From Sphingomonas lacunae (lineage in GTDB: Bacteria > Pseudomonadota > Alphaproteobacteria > Sphingomonadales > Sphingomonadaceae), in contig NZ_CP053015.1 in NCBI RefSeq assembly GCF_012979535.1, forward strand, positions 558,001 through 622,000: 64,000 bases of DNA, written 5' to 3'. The first letter of the stretch is position 1; each line of letters opens with the position of its first letter. Below the pieces are notes generated by a model. That model was not told where the DNA came from. It saw nothing but the letters and a program-made list of their open reading frames with translations, and did not search any database. This document shows, in pieces, positions 37,886 through 46,930 of this stretch. The position numbers and the translations under genes are program-made.

Positions 37886-39513
37886 ATAAAGTTTCCCGTC
37901 TCGATACCGGTGCCTGCTCGGGCAGCACCGCGCCCTGGTGGCGCGGCGCGACCATCTACCAGATCTACCCGCGCAGTTTTGCCGACTCCAACGATGACGG
38001 GATCGGCGACCTTCCGGGCATCACCGCCCATCTCGATTATGTCGCCTCGCTCGGCGTCGATGCCTTATGGCTCTCGCCCTTCTTCAAAAGCCCGATGCGC
38101 GATTTCGGCTATGATGTGTCCGACTATTGCGATGTTGACCCGATATTCGGCACGCTCGCCGATTTTGACGCCTTGGTCGCCCGCGCCCATGCGCTCGGGC
38201 TCAAGGTGCTGATTGATCAGGTTTATGCCCATACATCGGACCTGCACGACTGGTTTGTCGAAAGCCGGTCGAACCGCACCAACCCCCGCGCCGACTGGTA
38301 TGTCTGGGCCGATGCCAAGCCGGACGGCTCGCCGCCCAACAATTGGCAGTCCGTCTTCGGCGGCCCGGCCTGGACCTGGGACGCCCGTCGCTGCCAATAT
38401 TATCTGCACAATTTCCTCAAGGAACAGCCACAGCTCAATGGCCATCATCCCGATGTGCAACAGGCACTGATCGACGCGGCCCGCTTCTGGCTGGATCGCG
38501 GGGTTGATGGCTTCCGCGTCGATGCGATCAACTTCGCGATGCACAATCCGGCGCTGACCGATAATCCGCCGGCCCCCGACACCGGAAAGCCCCGCACCCG
38601 GCCCTTCGATTTCCAGCTCAAGATCCACAATCAGAGCCAGCCGCAGGTGACGGAGTTCCTGCGTCGCTATCGCGCGATGCTTGATGACTATGGCGCCATC
38701 TTCACCGTGGCCGAGGTCGGCGGCGATCAGGCGATTGTCGAAATGAAAGCCTATACGGAGGGGGATGAACATCTCAACAGCGCCTATGGCTTCGACTTCC
38801 TCTACGCCGACAGGCTGACGCCCGAAGTGGTCGCCACCGCGCTTGCCGAATGGCCCGACGCTCCTGGCATGGGCTGGCCGAGTTGGGCCTTCGCCAATCA
38901 TGATGCGCCGCGCTGGATCAGCCGCTGGGCACCTGCTGACGCCCGCGATGCCTTTGCCCGCCTTATCCTTCTCCTGTTCGTCGCCCTGCGCGGCAACATC
39001 ATCCTGTGGCAGGGGGAGGAACTTGGCCTGACCCAGGTGGACATCCCGTTTGAGCGGCTCCAGGACCCGGAAGCCATCGCCAACTGGCCCCTCACCCTTT
39101 CCCGCGACGGCGCCCGCACGCCGATGGTGTGGAGCGACAATGCCCCGCATGGCGGCTTTTCCCACGCCGAGCCATGGTTGCCGGTCGGTGAGGATCACGC
39201 CCTGCTCGCCGTCGCCCGGCAGGATGGCGATCCGGCCTCGCTGCTCAACTGGACGCGCCGCCTTGTCGCGCTCAGGCAGGCGCAGCCCGTGCTGCGGCTC
39301 GGCCGCCTCGACATTGTTCAGGCGAGCGACGACCTGCTCATCTTCACCCGTGCATGGCAGGGTGAAACCTTGCTGTGCGCCTTCAATCTCGGATCGGCCG
39401 TCCAATCCTGGACTCCACCTGCCGGGCAGGCCTGGACCGTTCTGGAAAATGTAGGCGATTCAACGCTTTCCATTCTCCCCGCCTATGCCGGCCTGATCGC
39501 CAGAGGAGCCTGA
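37882..39513 (+). CDS. Alpha-glucosidase (GH13 subfamily 23-like)
   Basis: Cytoplasmic-looking enzyme of 543 residues without a signal peptide. Start WWRGATIYQIYPRSFADSNDDGIGDLPGI is typical of oligo-1,6-/alpha-glucosidases. Nucleophile D214 in GFRVDAINFAMHNP, acid/base E278 in VAEVGGD, stabiliser D341 in FANHDAPR. Region I is DQVYAHTS, with Ala where most GH13 members have Asn; GH13_23 enzymes are known to deviate here. It starts with GTG inside the preceding stop (GTGA). Probably releases glucose from imported maltose and dextrins, which glk then phosphorylates. Confidence 0.93.
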   Translation: MNKVSRLDTGACSGSTAPWWRGATIYQIYPRSFADSNDDGIGDLPGITAHLDYVASLGVDALWLSPFFKSPMRDFGYDVSDYCDVDPIFGTLADFDALVARAHALGLKVLIDQVYAHTSDLHDWFVESRSNRTNPRADWYVWADAKPDGSPPNNWQSVFGGPAWTWDARRCQYYLHNFLKEQPQLNGHHPDVQQALIDAARFWLDRGVDGFRVDAINFAMHNPALTDNPPAPDTGKPRTRPFDFQLKIHNQSQPQVTEFLRRYRAMLDDYGAIFTVAEVGGDQAIVEMKAYTEGDEHLNSAYGFDFLYADRLTPEVVATALAEWPDAPGMGWPSWAFANHDAPRWISRWAPADARDAFARLILLLFVALRGNIILWQGEELGLTQVDIPFERLQDPEAIANWPLTLSRDGARTPMVWSDNAPHGGFSHAEPWLPVGEDHALLAVARQDGDPASLLNWTRRLVALRQAQPVLRLGRLDIVQASDDLLIFTRAWQGETLLCAFNLGSAVQSWTPPAGQAWTVLENVGDSTLSILPAYAGLIARGA

Positions 39514-39516
39514 GTG

Positions 39517-41580
39517 ATGCCCGCCCTGACCCCCAGATACTGGCTCTACCTCGCCCTCTACCTGCTCGCCATCTGTGCGCCCGCCAATGCCGAAACCGTC
39601 GCCACCGCCACTTCCCCCGACGGCAAGATCGAAGTCCGCATCGACATCAACAACGACGGCCGCGCCAGCTACAGCGTCACCCGCGAGGGCCGGCCAGTCA
39701 TCGGCAACTCTCGTCTCGGCTTCCTGTTCACCGACGCCCTCGCCTTCGACCGCGGCCTGACGCTCGAAAGTCAAGCCAGCAGCAGCGCCGACACCCGCTG
39801 GGAGCAGCCCTGGGGCGAGCGCCGGTTCGTCCGCGACCATCACAATGAGCTGATGCTCGCCCTGCGCGAGCGCGGCGACGGCCAGCGCAAACTCGTAGTG
39901 CGTTTCCGTCTGTTCAACGACGGCATCGGCTTCCGCTACGAATTTCCGTCAGACGGCAATTGGCCGATCACGATCAACATTCAGGACGAACTGACCGAGT
40001 TCACCGTCGACCGTCCCGGCACCGCCTGGTGGATAGCGGGCGGCGACTGGAACCGCTACGAGCAGCTCTATCAGCGCACCCCGATTGACGCGGTTGCCAC
40101 CGCCCATACGCCCATCACAATGCGCTTCGAAGACGGAACACACCTCACCTTCCACGAGGCGGCATTGGTCGATTACGCTGCCATGTGGTTCCGCCGAGTG
40201 GAGGGGCAGCGCTTCAAGGGGACTTTGTCTCCTTCTGGCAGCGGCCCGCGAGTCACCCGCGTCGTTCCCTTCCCGACACCGTGGCGGACAATCATAATCA
40301 CAGCTGATGCTGCCGGCATGGTCGAGAGTGACCTTGTCCTGAATCTCAACGAGCCAAACAAGCTCGGGGATGTGAGTTGGGTGCGTCCGTATCGCTACAT
40401 CGGCATCTGGTGGGGGATGCATCTCGGCCAATGGAGCTGGGCCTCGGGCGAACGGCACGGGGCGACCACGGAGAACGCAAGGCGCCACATCGACTTTGCT
40501 GCACGCCACGGCTTCCGAGGCGTGCTGATCGAGGGCTGGAATGTCGGCTGGGACGGCAACTGGTTCGGCCATGGCGACCAGTTCAGCTTCACCCGTCCCT
40601 ATTCCGATTTCGACCTTGAGGCAGTTGCCGCTTATGCCCGCGAGCGGGGCGTGCGGCTGGTTGGCCATCATGAGACGGGCGGCAACATCGCAGTCTATGA
40701 AGACCAGCTGGAAGACGCGATGGCCCTTTACCAACGGCTCGGTATCGACAGCGTCAAGACCGGCTATGTGGCTGATGCAGGCGGCATCATATCGCGTGAT
40801 GCCGAAGGCACGATACATATGGAATATCACGATGGGCAGGTGATGAGCCGGCATCATATCCGGGTCGTGGAAGCGGCTGCACGGCACCGCATTGCTGTCA
40901 ATCCGCACGAACCCATCAAGGATACCGGCCTCAGGCGGACCTATCCGAACTGGGTGAGCCGCGAAGCAGCGCGTGGCATGGAGTATAATGCCTGGACCGG
41001 CTCCCAGAACCCGGTCGATCACGAACCGACATTGGTCTACACACGCATGCTGTCAGGTCCGATGGACTTCACGCCTGGCATTCTGTCGCTCCAGGGCCAG
41101 AACGGGCAGCCGCTCAATTCCACCATGGCTCGCCAGCTGGCGTTGTATATCGCGATCTACAGCCCGATCCAGATGGCCGCAGACCTCATTGAAAATCTGG
41201 AGCAGCACCCCCGGGAGCTGGCCTTCATCAGTGCAGTGCCAAGCGACTGGGCGGAAAGCCATCTGGTTGATGGCGCTGTTGGCGAATATGCCCTGTTCGC
41301 GCGCAAGGACCGGAATAGTGAAGATTGGTATCTCGGGGGAATAACGGATGGTCAGGCCCGGGACTTCAACACGCCACTCACATTCCTTGAACCCGGGCGG
41401 CGCTATGTCGCGACCATCTATCGCGATGGGCCAGAGGCGGACTATCGGACTGACCGGCGCGGGGATATTGTGATTGAAAGCCGTGAAGTGACGAGTGCCG
41501 ACCGACTGTCGTTCCGAATGGCGCCCGGTGGAGGCGCGGCGATACGTTTTGTCCCGGTCCGGACAAGTGGTAGGCGATAA
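39517..41580 (+). CDS. Glycoside hydrolase family 97 (SusB-like inverting alpha-glucosidase)
   Basis: Exported enzyme of 687 residues with signal peptide ending around APANAET. The N-terminal beta domain (about 25-270) is followed by a barrel (KGYW-like region, FRGVLIEGWNVGWDGNW). Glutamates match the inverting SusB set: E386 in HHETGGN, E465 in NPHEPIKDTGLRRTYPN and E489 in ARGMEYNAW; the 24-residue spacing of the last two equals that of E508 and E532 in SusB. The start at 39517 has GAGGAG eight bases upstream. Expected to act in the periplasm on maltooligosaccharides; calcium-dependent in the family. Confidence 0.92.
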   Translation: MPALTPRYWLYLALYLLAICAPANAETVATATSPDGKIEVRIDINNDGRASYSVTREGRPVIGNSRLGFLFTDALAFDRGLTLESQASSSADTRWEQPWGERRFVRDHHNELMLALRERGDGQRKLVVRFRLFNDGIGFRYEFPSDGNWPITINIQDELTEFTVDRPGTAWWIAGGDWNRYEQLYQRTPIDAVATAHTPITMRFEDGTHLTFHEAALVDYAAMWFRRVEGQRFKGTLSPSGSGPRVTRVVPFPTPWRTIIITADAAGMVESDLVLNLNEPNKLGDVSWVRPYRYIGIWWGMHLGQWSWASGERHGATTENARRHIDFAARHGFRGVLIEGWNVGWDGNWFGHGDQFSFTRPYSDFDLEAVAAYARERGVRLVGHHETGGNIAVYEDQLEDAMALYQRLGIDSVKTGYVADAGGIISRDAEGTIHMEYHDGQVMSRHHIRVVEAAARHRIAVNPHEPIKDTGLRRTYPNWVSREAARGMEYNAWTGSQNPVDHEPTLVYTRMLSGPMDFTPGILSLQGQNGQPLNSTMARQLALYIAIYSPIQMAADLIENLEQHPRELAFISAVPSDWAESHLVDGAVGEYALFARKDRNSEDWYLGGITDGQARDFNTPLTFLEPGRRYVATIYRDGPEADYRTDRRGDIVIESREVTSADRLSFRMAPGGGAAIRFVPVRTSGRR

Positions 41581-43115
41581 TGCACAGGGCGCCCCCAACT
41601 CCTGCCGAACCACTGCGCATTGTCATCGTCGGCGGCGGGACGGCGGGCTGGATGGCAGCAGCGCTGATGGCGCAGCACTGGGGCGCGGCTGCGACCGTTA
41701 CCGTGGTCGAAAGCGTCGACATCGGCATCATTGGTGTTGGCGAGGGATCGACGCCGCAGCTTCGCGCGTTTTTCGAGAAACTGCGTGTTGCGGATAGCGA
41801 GTGGATGCCAGCGTGCAACGCGACGTACAAGGCGGGTATCCGTTTTGCTGGCTGGTCCGAACGGCCGGGGTTTCAGGAATATTTCCATCCCTTTGCCACG
41901 GCACTGGACGGACATACGGCGCCTTCCTTCTTTTTTCATACAAGGGCGCGGCGGTCCGGGCGGGATGTATGGGCGCATCCGGACCGGTTTTTCCTGTCGG
42001 AAAAGTTGGCGGCGCAGCGATTGGCGCCGGTGCCTGCCGGGAATTTTCCGTTCGACATTGGTTATGGCTATCATTTTGACGCGGTGCTGGTCGGGCGGTT
42101 CCTGAGACGGCATTGTGCCGAGCGGTTGGGCGTGGTGCATTTGGAACGCATGGTGACGGATGTGCAGCTCAATGTAGAAGGCGAGGTAGAGCGACTAATC
42201 ACGGCTGAGGAGCCCTCTATCGAGGGGGATTTTTTTGTCGATGCGTCGGGGTTTCGGGGGCTGCTGATCCAGCAGGCGCTGGGCGAGCCGTTCCGACCAT
42301 TTGCAGAAAATCTGTTCAATAACAGTGCTATAGCCATTCCCACCGAGCGCGAGGCAGAGAGCCTTTCGTGCGAGACCAAGGCCACCGCCCTGGCCGCCGG
42401 ATGGGCCTGGCAGATCCCGCTGACCAACCGCTATGGCAATGGCTATGTCTATTCGTCGGACTTCAAGTCGAAGGACGCCGCCGAGGCGGAGTTGCGGGCG
42501 CATCTGGGCATCGGCGACAAGGGCGAGGCGCGGCACCTGAGCATGAATGTCGGCCGGGTCGAACGCAGCTGGGTGAAAAATTGCCTCGCCGTCGGCCTCA
42601 GTCAGGGCTTCATCGAACCGCTCGAGGCAACGGCGTTGCACATCGTGCAGGCGACGGTCGAGCAATTCTGTGCCGCCTATGACGCCGGCACAGATGCGGC
42701 GCGGGACCAGTTCAACCAGCGGATCGCGGCGCGCTACGAAGGCATCCGCGACTATATCGTCTGCCATTACAAGGTGAACCAGCGCCGCGACGATGGTACG
42801 GCTCGCGACTATTGGCGGGCCAACGCCGCCAACCAGCATCTGTCGGACACTCTCAAGGCCGTGCTGACCAGCTGGTACACAGCAGGCGAGCTCGATGCCG
42901 AAATCGCCCGGCTGGGCATCGCCACTTATTATGCGCCGCTGTCCTGGCACTGCCTGCTGGCGGGCTATGGCACCTTCCCCGAGGACGCCAAGTTGACCGC
43001 CTCGACCGAGGGGCTGCCGCTGGCGGACATGGCGGTGATTGACGATTTCGTCGATCGGTGCAGCCGCAACTTCCCCGACCATGCGGCGCATCTCGCCGCT
43101 CTGACCGGACCCTGA
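41580..43115 (+). CDS. Flavin-dependent tryptophan-halogenase-like protein (second copy)
   Basis: Second halogenase-like protein, 511 residues, about as divergent from the first copy as separate family members, so not a recent duplication. Flavin motif VGGGTAGW at 17-24, halogenase lysine K84 in TYKAGIRF, WAWQIP at 275-280, glutamate E349 in EPLEAT. All residues needed for halogenation are thus kept. The ATG overlaps the last base of the GH97 stop (TAATG), so it belongs to the same message as the starch enzymes. Substrate and partner reductase unknown. Confidence 0.88.
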   Translation: MHRAPPTPAEPLRIVIVGGGTAGWMAAALMAQHWGAAATVTVVESVDIGIIGVGEGSTPQLRAFFEKLRVADSEWMPACNATYKAGIRFAGWSERPGFQEYFHPFATALDGHTAPSFFFHTRARRSGRDVWAHPDRFFLSEKLAAQRLAPVPAGNFPFDIGYGYHFDAVLVGRFLRRHCAERLGVVHLERMVTDVQLNVEGEVERLITAEEPSIEGDFFVDASGFRGLLIQQALGEPFRPFAENLFNNSAIAIPTEREAESLSCETKATALAAGWAWQIPLTNRYGNGYVYSSDFKSKDAAEAELRAHLGIGDKGEARHLSMNVGRVERSWVKNCLAVGLSQGFIEPLEATALHIVQATVEQFCAAYDAGTDAARDQFNQRIAARYEGIRDYIVCHYKVNQRRDDGTARDYWRANAANQHLSDTLKAVLTSWYTAGELDAEIARLGIATYYAPLSWHCLLAGYGTFPEDAKLTASTEGLPLADMAVIDDFVDRCSRNFPDHAAHLAALTGP

Positions 43116-43117
43116 CC

Positions 43118-44032
43118 ATGCGCATGATCCGTTGGCTGGTTGCACTCTTCTGCCTGATGCTGTGCAACCTGCATAGCCCAGCAGTGGCTCAGGCCGATGG
43201 CCGGATGGTCGAATGGCGCGACCTTGCCTCAGCCCATGTCCAGCCCCGCAATGTCACCATCTGGCTGCCGCCGGGCTATGACGGAAGCCAGCGGCGTTAC
43301 CCGGTCATCTACATGCATGATGGGCAGAATATCCTTGTCCCCGGCCATGCCTATGGCGGCGAGGAATGGGGCGTCGACGAGGCGCTGTCGCGGATGATCG
43401 CCAGCGGCAGGACGCGCGGCGCGATTGTCGTGGGCATCTGGAACACCAATTTGCGCGGCCGCGAATATTTGCCGGCCAAGGTCGCGGCGCTGTTGCCGCC
43501 GGACCAGCGCGCGCTGGTTGAAACCACCCATGGAGGCCCCAGCATCGCCGATGCCTATCTGCGCTTCATCGTCACCGAGTTGAAGCCACGGGTTGATGCC
43601 GAATTCCGCACGCGGCCTGACCGCGCCCACACCAGCATCATGGGGTCAAGCATGGGCGGGCTGATCTCGCTTTATGCGCTGGGGGAATATCCCGACATTT
43701 TCGGTTGCGCCGCCGCCGTGTCGATCCACTGGCCGCTCGGTGATCCGCGCGAAGGCCAGGGAGCCAACCCGGCGTCAGTCACGACGGCGTTTGACCAATG
43801 GCTTGGTTCCACCCGCCTGTCGCCGCGCCAACACCGGCTCTACATGGACCATGGCACGGTCAACCTCGACGGTTTCTACCGGGCCTATAGCGAACCGATG
43901 GCGACTGTGTTCGCCCGGCGCGGCTGGAGGAGCGGGCGCGGGTTCCAGTCGCGCCTGTTCGCTGGGGCCGACCATAATGAGCGCAGTTGGCGCGAGCGGG
44001 TCGAGATTCCCTTGGCGTTCCTCTTGCGCTAA
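43118..44032 (+). CDS. Exported esterase of the enterochelin-esterase/PF00756 family
   Basis: Alpha/beta hydrolase of 304 residues with signal peptide MRMIRWLVALFCLMLCNLHSPAVAQA. The nucleophile elbow is GSSMGG in HTSIMGSSMGGLISLYAL; VIYMHDGQNILVPG forms the oxyanion-side motif, and the C-terminal GADHNERSWRER supplies the catalytic histidine. The gene begins two bases after the second halogenase stop and ends the coupled operon. Members cleave siderophore, feruloyl or sugar esters; the sugar locus suggests an acylated or aryl-ester carbohydrate as substrate, which is inference. Confidence 0.88.
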   Translation: MRMIRWLVALFCLMLCNLHSPAVAQADGRMVEWRDLASAHVQPRNVTIWLPPGYDGSQRRYPVIYMHDGQNILVPGHAYGGEEWGVDEALSRMIASGRTRGAIVVGIWNTNLRGREYLPAKVAALLPPDQRALVETTHGGPSIADAYLRFIVTELKPRVDAEFRTRPDRAHTSIMGSSMGGLISLYALGEYPDIFGCAAAVSIHWPLGDPREGQGANPASVTTAFDQWLGSTRLSPRQHRLYMDHGTVNLDGFYRAYSEPMATVFARRGWRSGRGFQSRLFAGADHNERSWRERVEIPLAFLLR

Positions 44033-44083
44033 CAGGCCAACCGGTCCCGACAGAGGGCCGCGTCAAACGTGGGAGCCCCAAGC

Positions 44084-45292
44084 GTGTCTGTACCGCCCAT
44101 TGCCCTGTTCCTGTTTCAGGCAAGTCTGCTGATTGCCGGTCCCTGGGCGCTTTGGCGGCTGACCGGCATCAGGCGCATCGCGCCGCTCGCCGTGCTGCAG
44201 ATTTGCGCCGGCGTGCTGTTGGGACCATCGGTCCTCGGCGTCATTGCGCCGGGGGTCCAATCGGCCCTGTTCCCCGCTGACAGTGTGCCGAAGATCGGCT
44301 CCGTCGCGCAGCTGGCGGTGGTGCTCTACAGTTTCTGTACCGGCATGCATCTGGACCATCGCGAAGTGGCCCGGGCACAGGGAACCACGATCATCGCCAC
44401 CACATCCTTTGTCCTGCCGATGCTGGTGGGGGCGGTGATGGCCGTGCTGTTGGCTGAAGCAGTGCCGGCCATCATGCCGGAAGGGATGACCAGCCCGTCG
44501 ATCAGCTTCATCGCCGCACTGGCGCTGTTGACGACGGTGACGGCGCTGCCGGTTCTGGCTGCACTGATGCGCGAGACCGGCATATTGCAGACGCCGTTCG
44601 GGCAGCGGGCACTGGGGCTGGCGGCCATCAATGATGCGGGCATGTGGATCGGCGTCGCGGCCATCCTGTTGGTGGTGGCTCCGGAGGCGGAGGGTGCGCA
44701 CCTGATGGCCATGCCGCCCCTGGTTCTGCTGATTGCCGGTGTCAGCCATGTGCTGAGGAAAAGCAGCGTTGCCGAAGAATCCAGCGGGGTGCAGGTGCTG
44801 CTGTGCGCCTATGCCGCGCTGGCGGCGGCGCTGAGCGAGGCAGCCGGAGTGGGCTATGTCATTGGTGCCTTTGTTGCCGGAGTGACCGTGCCCTATCGTT
44901 ATCGCAAGGCGATGCTGGACCGGCTGGAATGGCCGGCGCTTTTCATCCTGATGCCCTTTTTCTTCATGGCGACCGGCCTGCGCATCCGCGAAGACCTGTT
45001 GTCGCCACAACTGATCGGTCTTGTGGTTGTCCTGTCGCTGACCGCGATGAGCAGCAAGATGATCGGCACGGCCATCGGTTCGCGACTGGCCGGCCTGTCA
45101 TGGAAGGAGGGGGCAGCCATCGGCACCGCATTGCAGACCAAGGGGCTGATGGAAGTGCTGGTCGCAACCATCCTGCTTGACCATGGCGTGATCGGCGAAG
45201 CCCTGTTCGCGCCGCTGATCCTGATGGCGCTGATCTGTACTGTGGTGACGACGCCGCTGCTGCGCCTGCTGGGGGTGATCCAGCGGGGGTGA
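44084..45292 (+). CDS. CPA2-type cation:proton antiporter
   Basis: Integral membrane protein of 402 residues with about twelve hydrophobic segments. Features of Na+/H+ or K+/H+ exchangers are seen: LQICAGVLLGPSVLG near the start, AAINDAGMWIGVAAILL, and GAAIGTALQTKGLMEVLVATILLDHGVIGEALFAPLILMAL near the end. The GTG at 44084 has GGGAG eight bases upstream; a GTG at 44069 is the alternative. It is 51 bases after the esterase, may be read with that operon, and could support sugar:cation uptake or pH balance, but nothing proves a link. Confidence 0.87.
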   Translation: MSVPPIALFLFQASLLIAGPWALWRLTGIRRIAPLAVLQICAGVLLGPSVLGVIAPGVQSALFPADSVPKIGSVAQLAVVLYSFCTGMHLDHREVARAQGTTIIATTSFVLPMLVGAVMAVLLAEAVPAIMPEGMTSPSISFIAALALLTTVTALPVLAALMRETGILQTPFGQRALGLAAINDAGMWIGVAAILLVVAPEAEGAHLMAMPPLVLLIAGVSHVLRKSSVAEESSGVQVLLCAYAALAAALSEAAGVGYVIGAFVAGVTVPYRYRKAMLDRLEWPALFILMPFFFMATGLRIREDLLSPQLIGLVVVLSLTAMSSKMIGTAIGSRLAGLSWKEGAAIGTALQTKGLMEVLVATILLDHGVIGEALFAPLILMALICTVVTTPLLRLLGVIQRG

Positions 45293-45322
45293 CGAAGGGC
45301 GTGCTGTTTGGAAAATGACGCT

Positions 45323-45377
45323 CTGGGCCCCGGCTTTCGCCGGAGGGCGAGGAAGCCATGGTGCCGCTGGGGCCCAG
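45323..45377. repeat. Short palindromic repeat before zwf
   Basis: CTGGGCCCC at 45323-45331 is inverted as GGGGCCCAG at 45369-45377, and an inner hairpin CCGGC-TTTC-GCCGG is at 45330-45343. It looks like a dispersed sphingomonad repeat and could also end transcription of the antiporter gene. Confidence 0.5.
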
Positions 45378-45381
45378 CCGA

Positions 45382-45389
45382 ATACGAAT
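45382..45389. promoter_or_regulatory. Operator-like motif upstream of zwf
   Basis: ATACGAAT (minus strand ATTCGTAT) is identical to the core upstream of the MFS gene and differs by one base from the lacI/receptor palindrome. It is about 95 bases before the zwf start and may bind the same LacI-type regulator. Confidence 0.4.
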
Positions 45390-45484
45390 AAAGGCGCAAC
45401 AAACGATTGCATAACAGGCTTGGGACGTGTTGCCCTCGATGCGATATGGACTAACACTCCATTGGCACGAGGGGCTGTTGCGGC

Positions 45485-46930
45485 ATGGCGTTTGTTTCTG
45501 ACCGATTGATCCTATTTGGCGCGACCGGTGACCTGTCGCGGCGTATGCTGCTGCCGTCGCTGGCGGCGCTGCATGCCGACGGGCTGGTTGCCCCTGACCT
45601 CAAGATCATTGGCACCGCCCGGTCTGACCATGACGATGCGGGGTTCCGGGAGTTTGCCAGAGCAGCTCTTGCCGAATTCCTGCCCGAGGATCGCGCCGAA
45701 CCGGCGCAGATCGAAAGCTTCCTCGACCGCTTGAGCTATCAGACGCTCGACGCCTCCAAGCCTGACGGTTTTGCGCCGCTGGCCAGCAAGCTGGGCACCG
45801 GTTTTGAGGGGCTGTCGATTTTCCTGTCGACCGCGCCGTCGCTGTTCGAGCCGACCATTGCCGGCCTCGCCAAGGCGGGCCTCGCCGGGGACAAGGTGCG
45901 CATCGGCCTCGAAAAGCCGCTGGGTACCGATCTGGAGTCGAGCCGCTTCATCAATGATGCGGTGGCGGCGGTGTTCCCCGAGGACCGGATTTTCCGCATC
46001 GACCATTATCTCGGCAAGGAAACGGTGCAGAACCTGCTGGCGCTGCGCTTTGCCAACATCATGTTCGAGCCGCTGTGGAACGCCCAGCATATCGACCATG
46101 TGCAGATCACGGTCAGCGAGACTGTGGGCCTGGAAGGGCGCGTCGGGTTCTACGATGGCGCCGGGGCGCTGCGCGACATGGTGCAGAACCACATGCTGCA
46201 ACTGCTGGCGCTGGTGGCAATGGAACCGCCGGCCAAGTTCGACGCGACCGCCATCCGTGACGAGAAGGTCAAGGTTCTGCGCAACCTGCGCGCGCTGGGC
46301 AACGGCGACAGCGTTACCGGCCAATATCGCGCCGGCGCGATCAAGGGCGCGGCGGTGCCCGGATATGACGAGGAACTGGGCAAGGACAGCGACACCGAAA
46401 CCTTTGTCGCGATCAAGGCGCATATAGACAATTGGCGGTGGAAGGGCGTGCCCTTCTTCCTGAGGACCGGAAAGCGCCTGCCCGAACGCAAGACCGAGAT
46501 TGTCATCCAGCTGAAGCCGGTGCCGCACAGCATCTTTGCCGCATCGGGGGCGGCGGCCCAGCCCAACCGGCTGATCATCGGCATCCAGCCGCAAGAGAAC
46601 ATCCGCATGTCGGTGATGGCCAAGGTGCCGGGGCTTGACCGGGGCGGCATCCGCCTGCGCGAGGTGCCACTCGACATTTCGATGCCCGATGCCTTTGCCG
46701 GGCCAAAAAAGCGCATCGCCTATGAACGGCTGTTGCTCGACCTGATCGAGGGCGACCAGACATTGTTCGTCCGGCGTGACGAGGTTGAGGCGCAATGGAC
46801 CTGGATCGACGGCATCCGTGCCGGTTGGGATGCGGCGGCGCTCAAGCCCAAGGGCTATACAGCCGGCAGTTGGGGACCATCGGCCGCGGTGGCGCTGGCC
46901 GAACGCGATGGGGTGAGCTGGCATGAGTGA
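45485..46930 (+). CDS. zwf: Glucose-6-phosphate dehydrogenase
   Basis: Oxidises glucose 6-phosphate to 6-phosphogluconolactone, first step of the Entner-Doudoroff and pentose phosphate routes; 481 residues. The cofactor loop GATGDLSRR is at 12-20, EKPLG at 143-147, and the active-site signature RIDHYLGKE at 171-179. It opens a plus-strand group zwf-glk-eda-ppc; its last eight bases overlap the glk start. The usual neighbours pgl and edd are missing between them. Confidence 0.97.
   Translation: MAFVSDRLILFGATGDLSRRMLLPSLAALHADGLVAPDLKIIGTARSDHDDAGFREFARAALAEFLPEDRAEPAQIESFLDRLSYQTLDASKPDGFAPLASKLGTGFEGLSIFLSTAPSLFEPTIAGLAKAGLAGDKVRIGLEKPLGTDLESSRFINDAVAAVFPEDRIFRIDHYLGKETVQNLLALRFANIMFEPLWNAQHIDHVQITVSETVGLEGRVGFYDGAGALRDMVQNHMLQLLALVAMEPPAKFDATAIRDEKVKVLRNLRALGNGDSVTGQYRAGAIKGAAVPGYDEELGKDSDTETFVAIKAHIDNWRWKGVPFFLRTGKRLPERKTEIVIQLKPVPHSIFAASGAAAQPNRLIIGIQPQENIRMSVMAKVPGLDRGGIRLREVPLDISMPDAFAGPKKRIAYERLLLDLIEGDQTLFVRRDEVEAQWTWIDGIRAGWDAAALKPKGYTAGSWGPSAAVALAERDGVSWHE

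Noticed and set aside
34590..43115. The two halogenase genes as a recent tandem duplication
   Set aside because: The proteins share motifs but differ throughout, including between motifs, and have different lengths and spacing, so they are old separate family members.
45301..45484. Possible small gene in the antiporter-zwf gap
   Set aside because: The open frame is produced by the GC-rich repeat at 45323-45377; the gap is better explained by repeat plus promoter and operator sequence.
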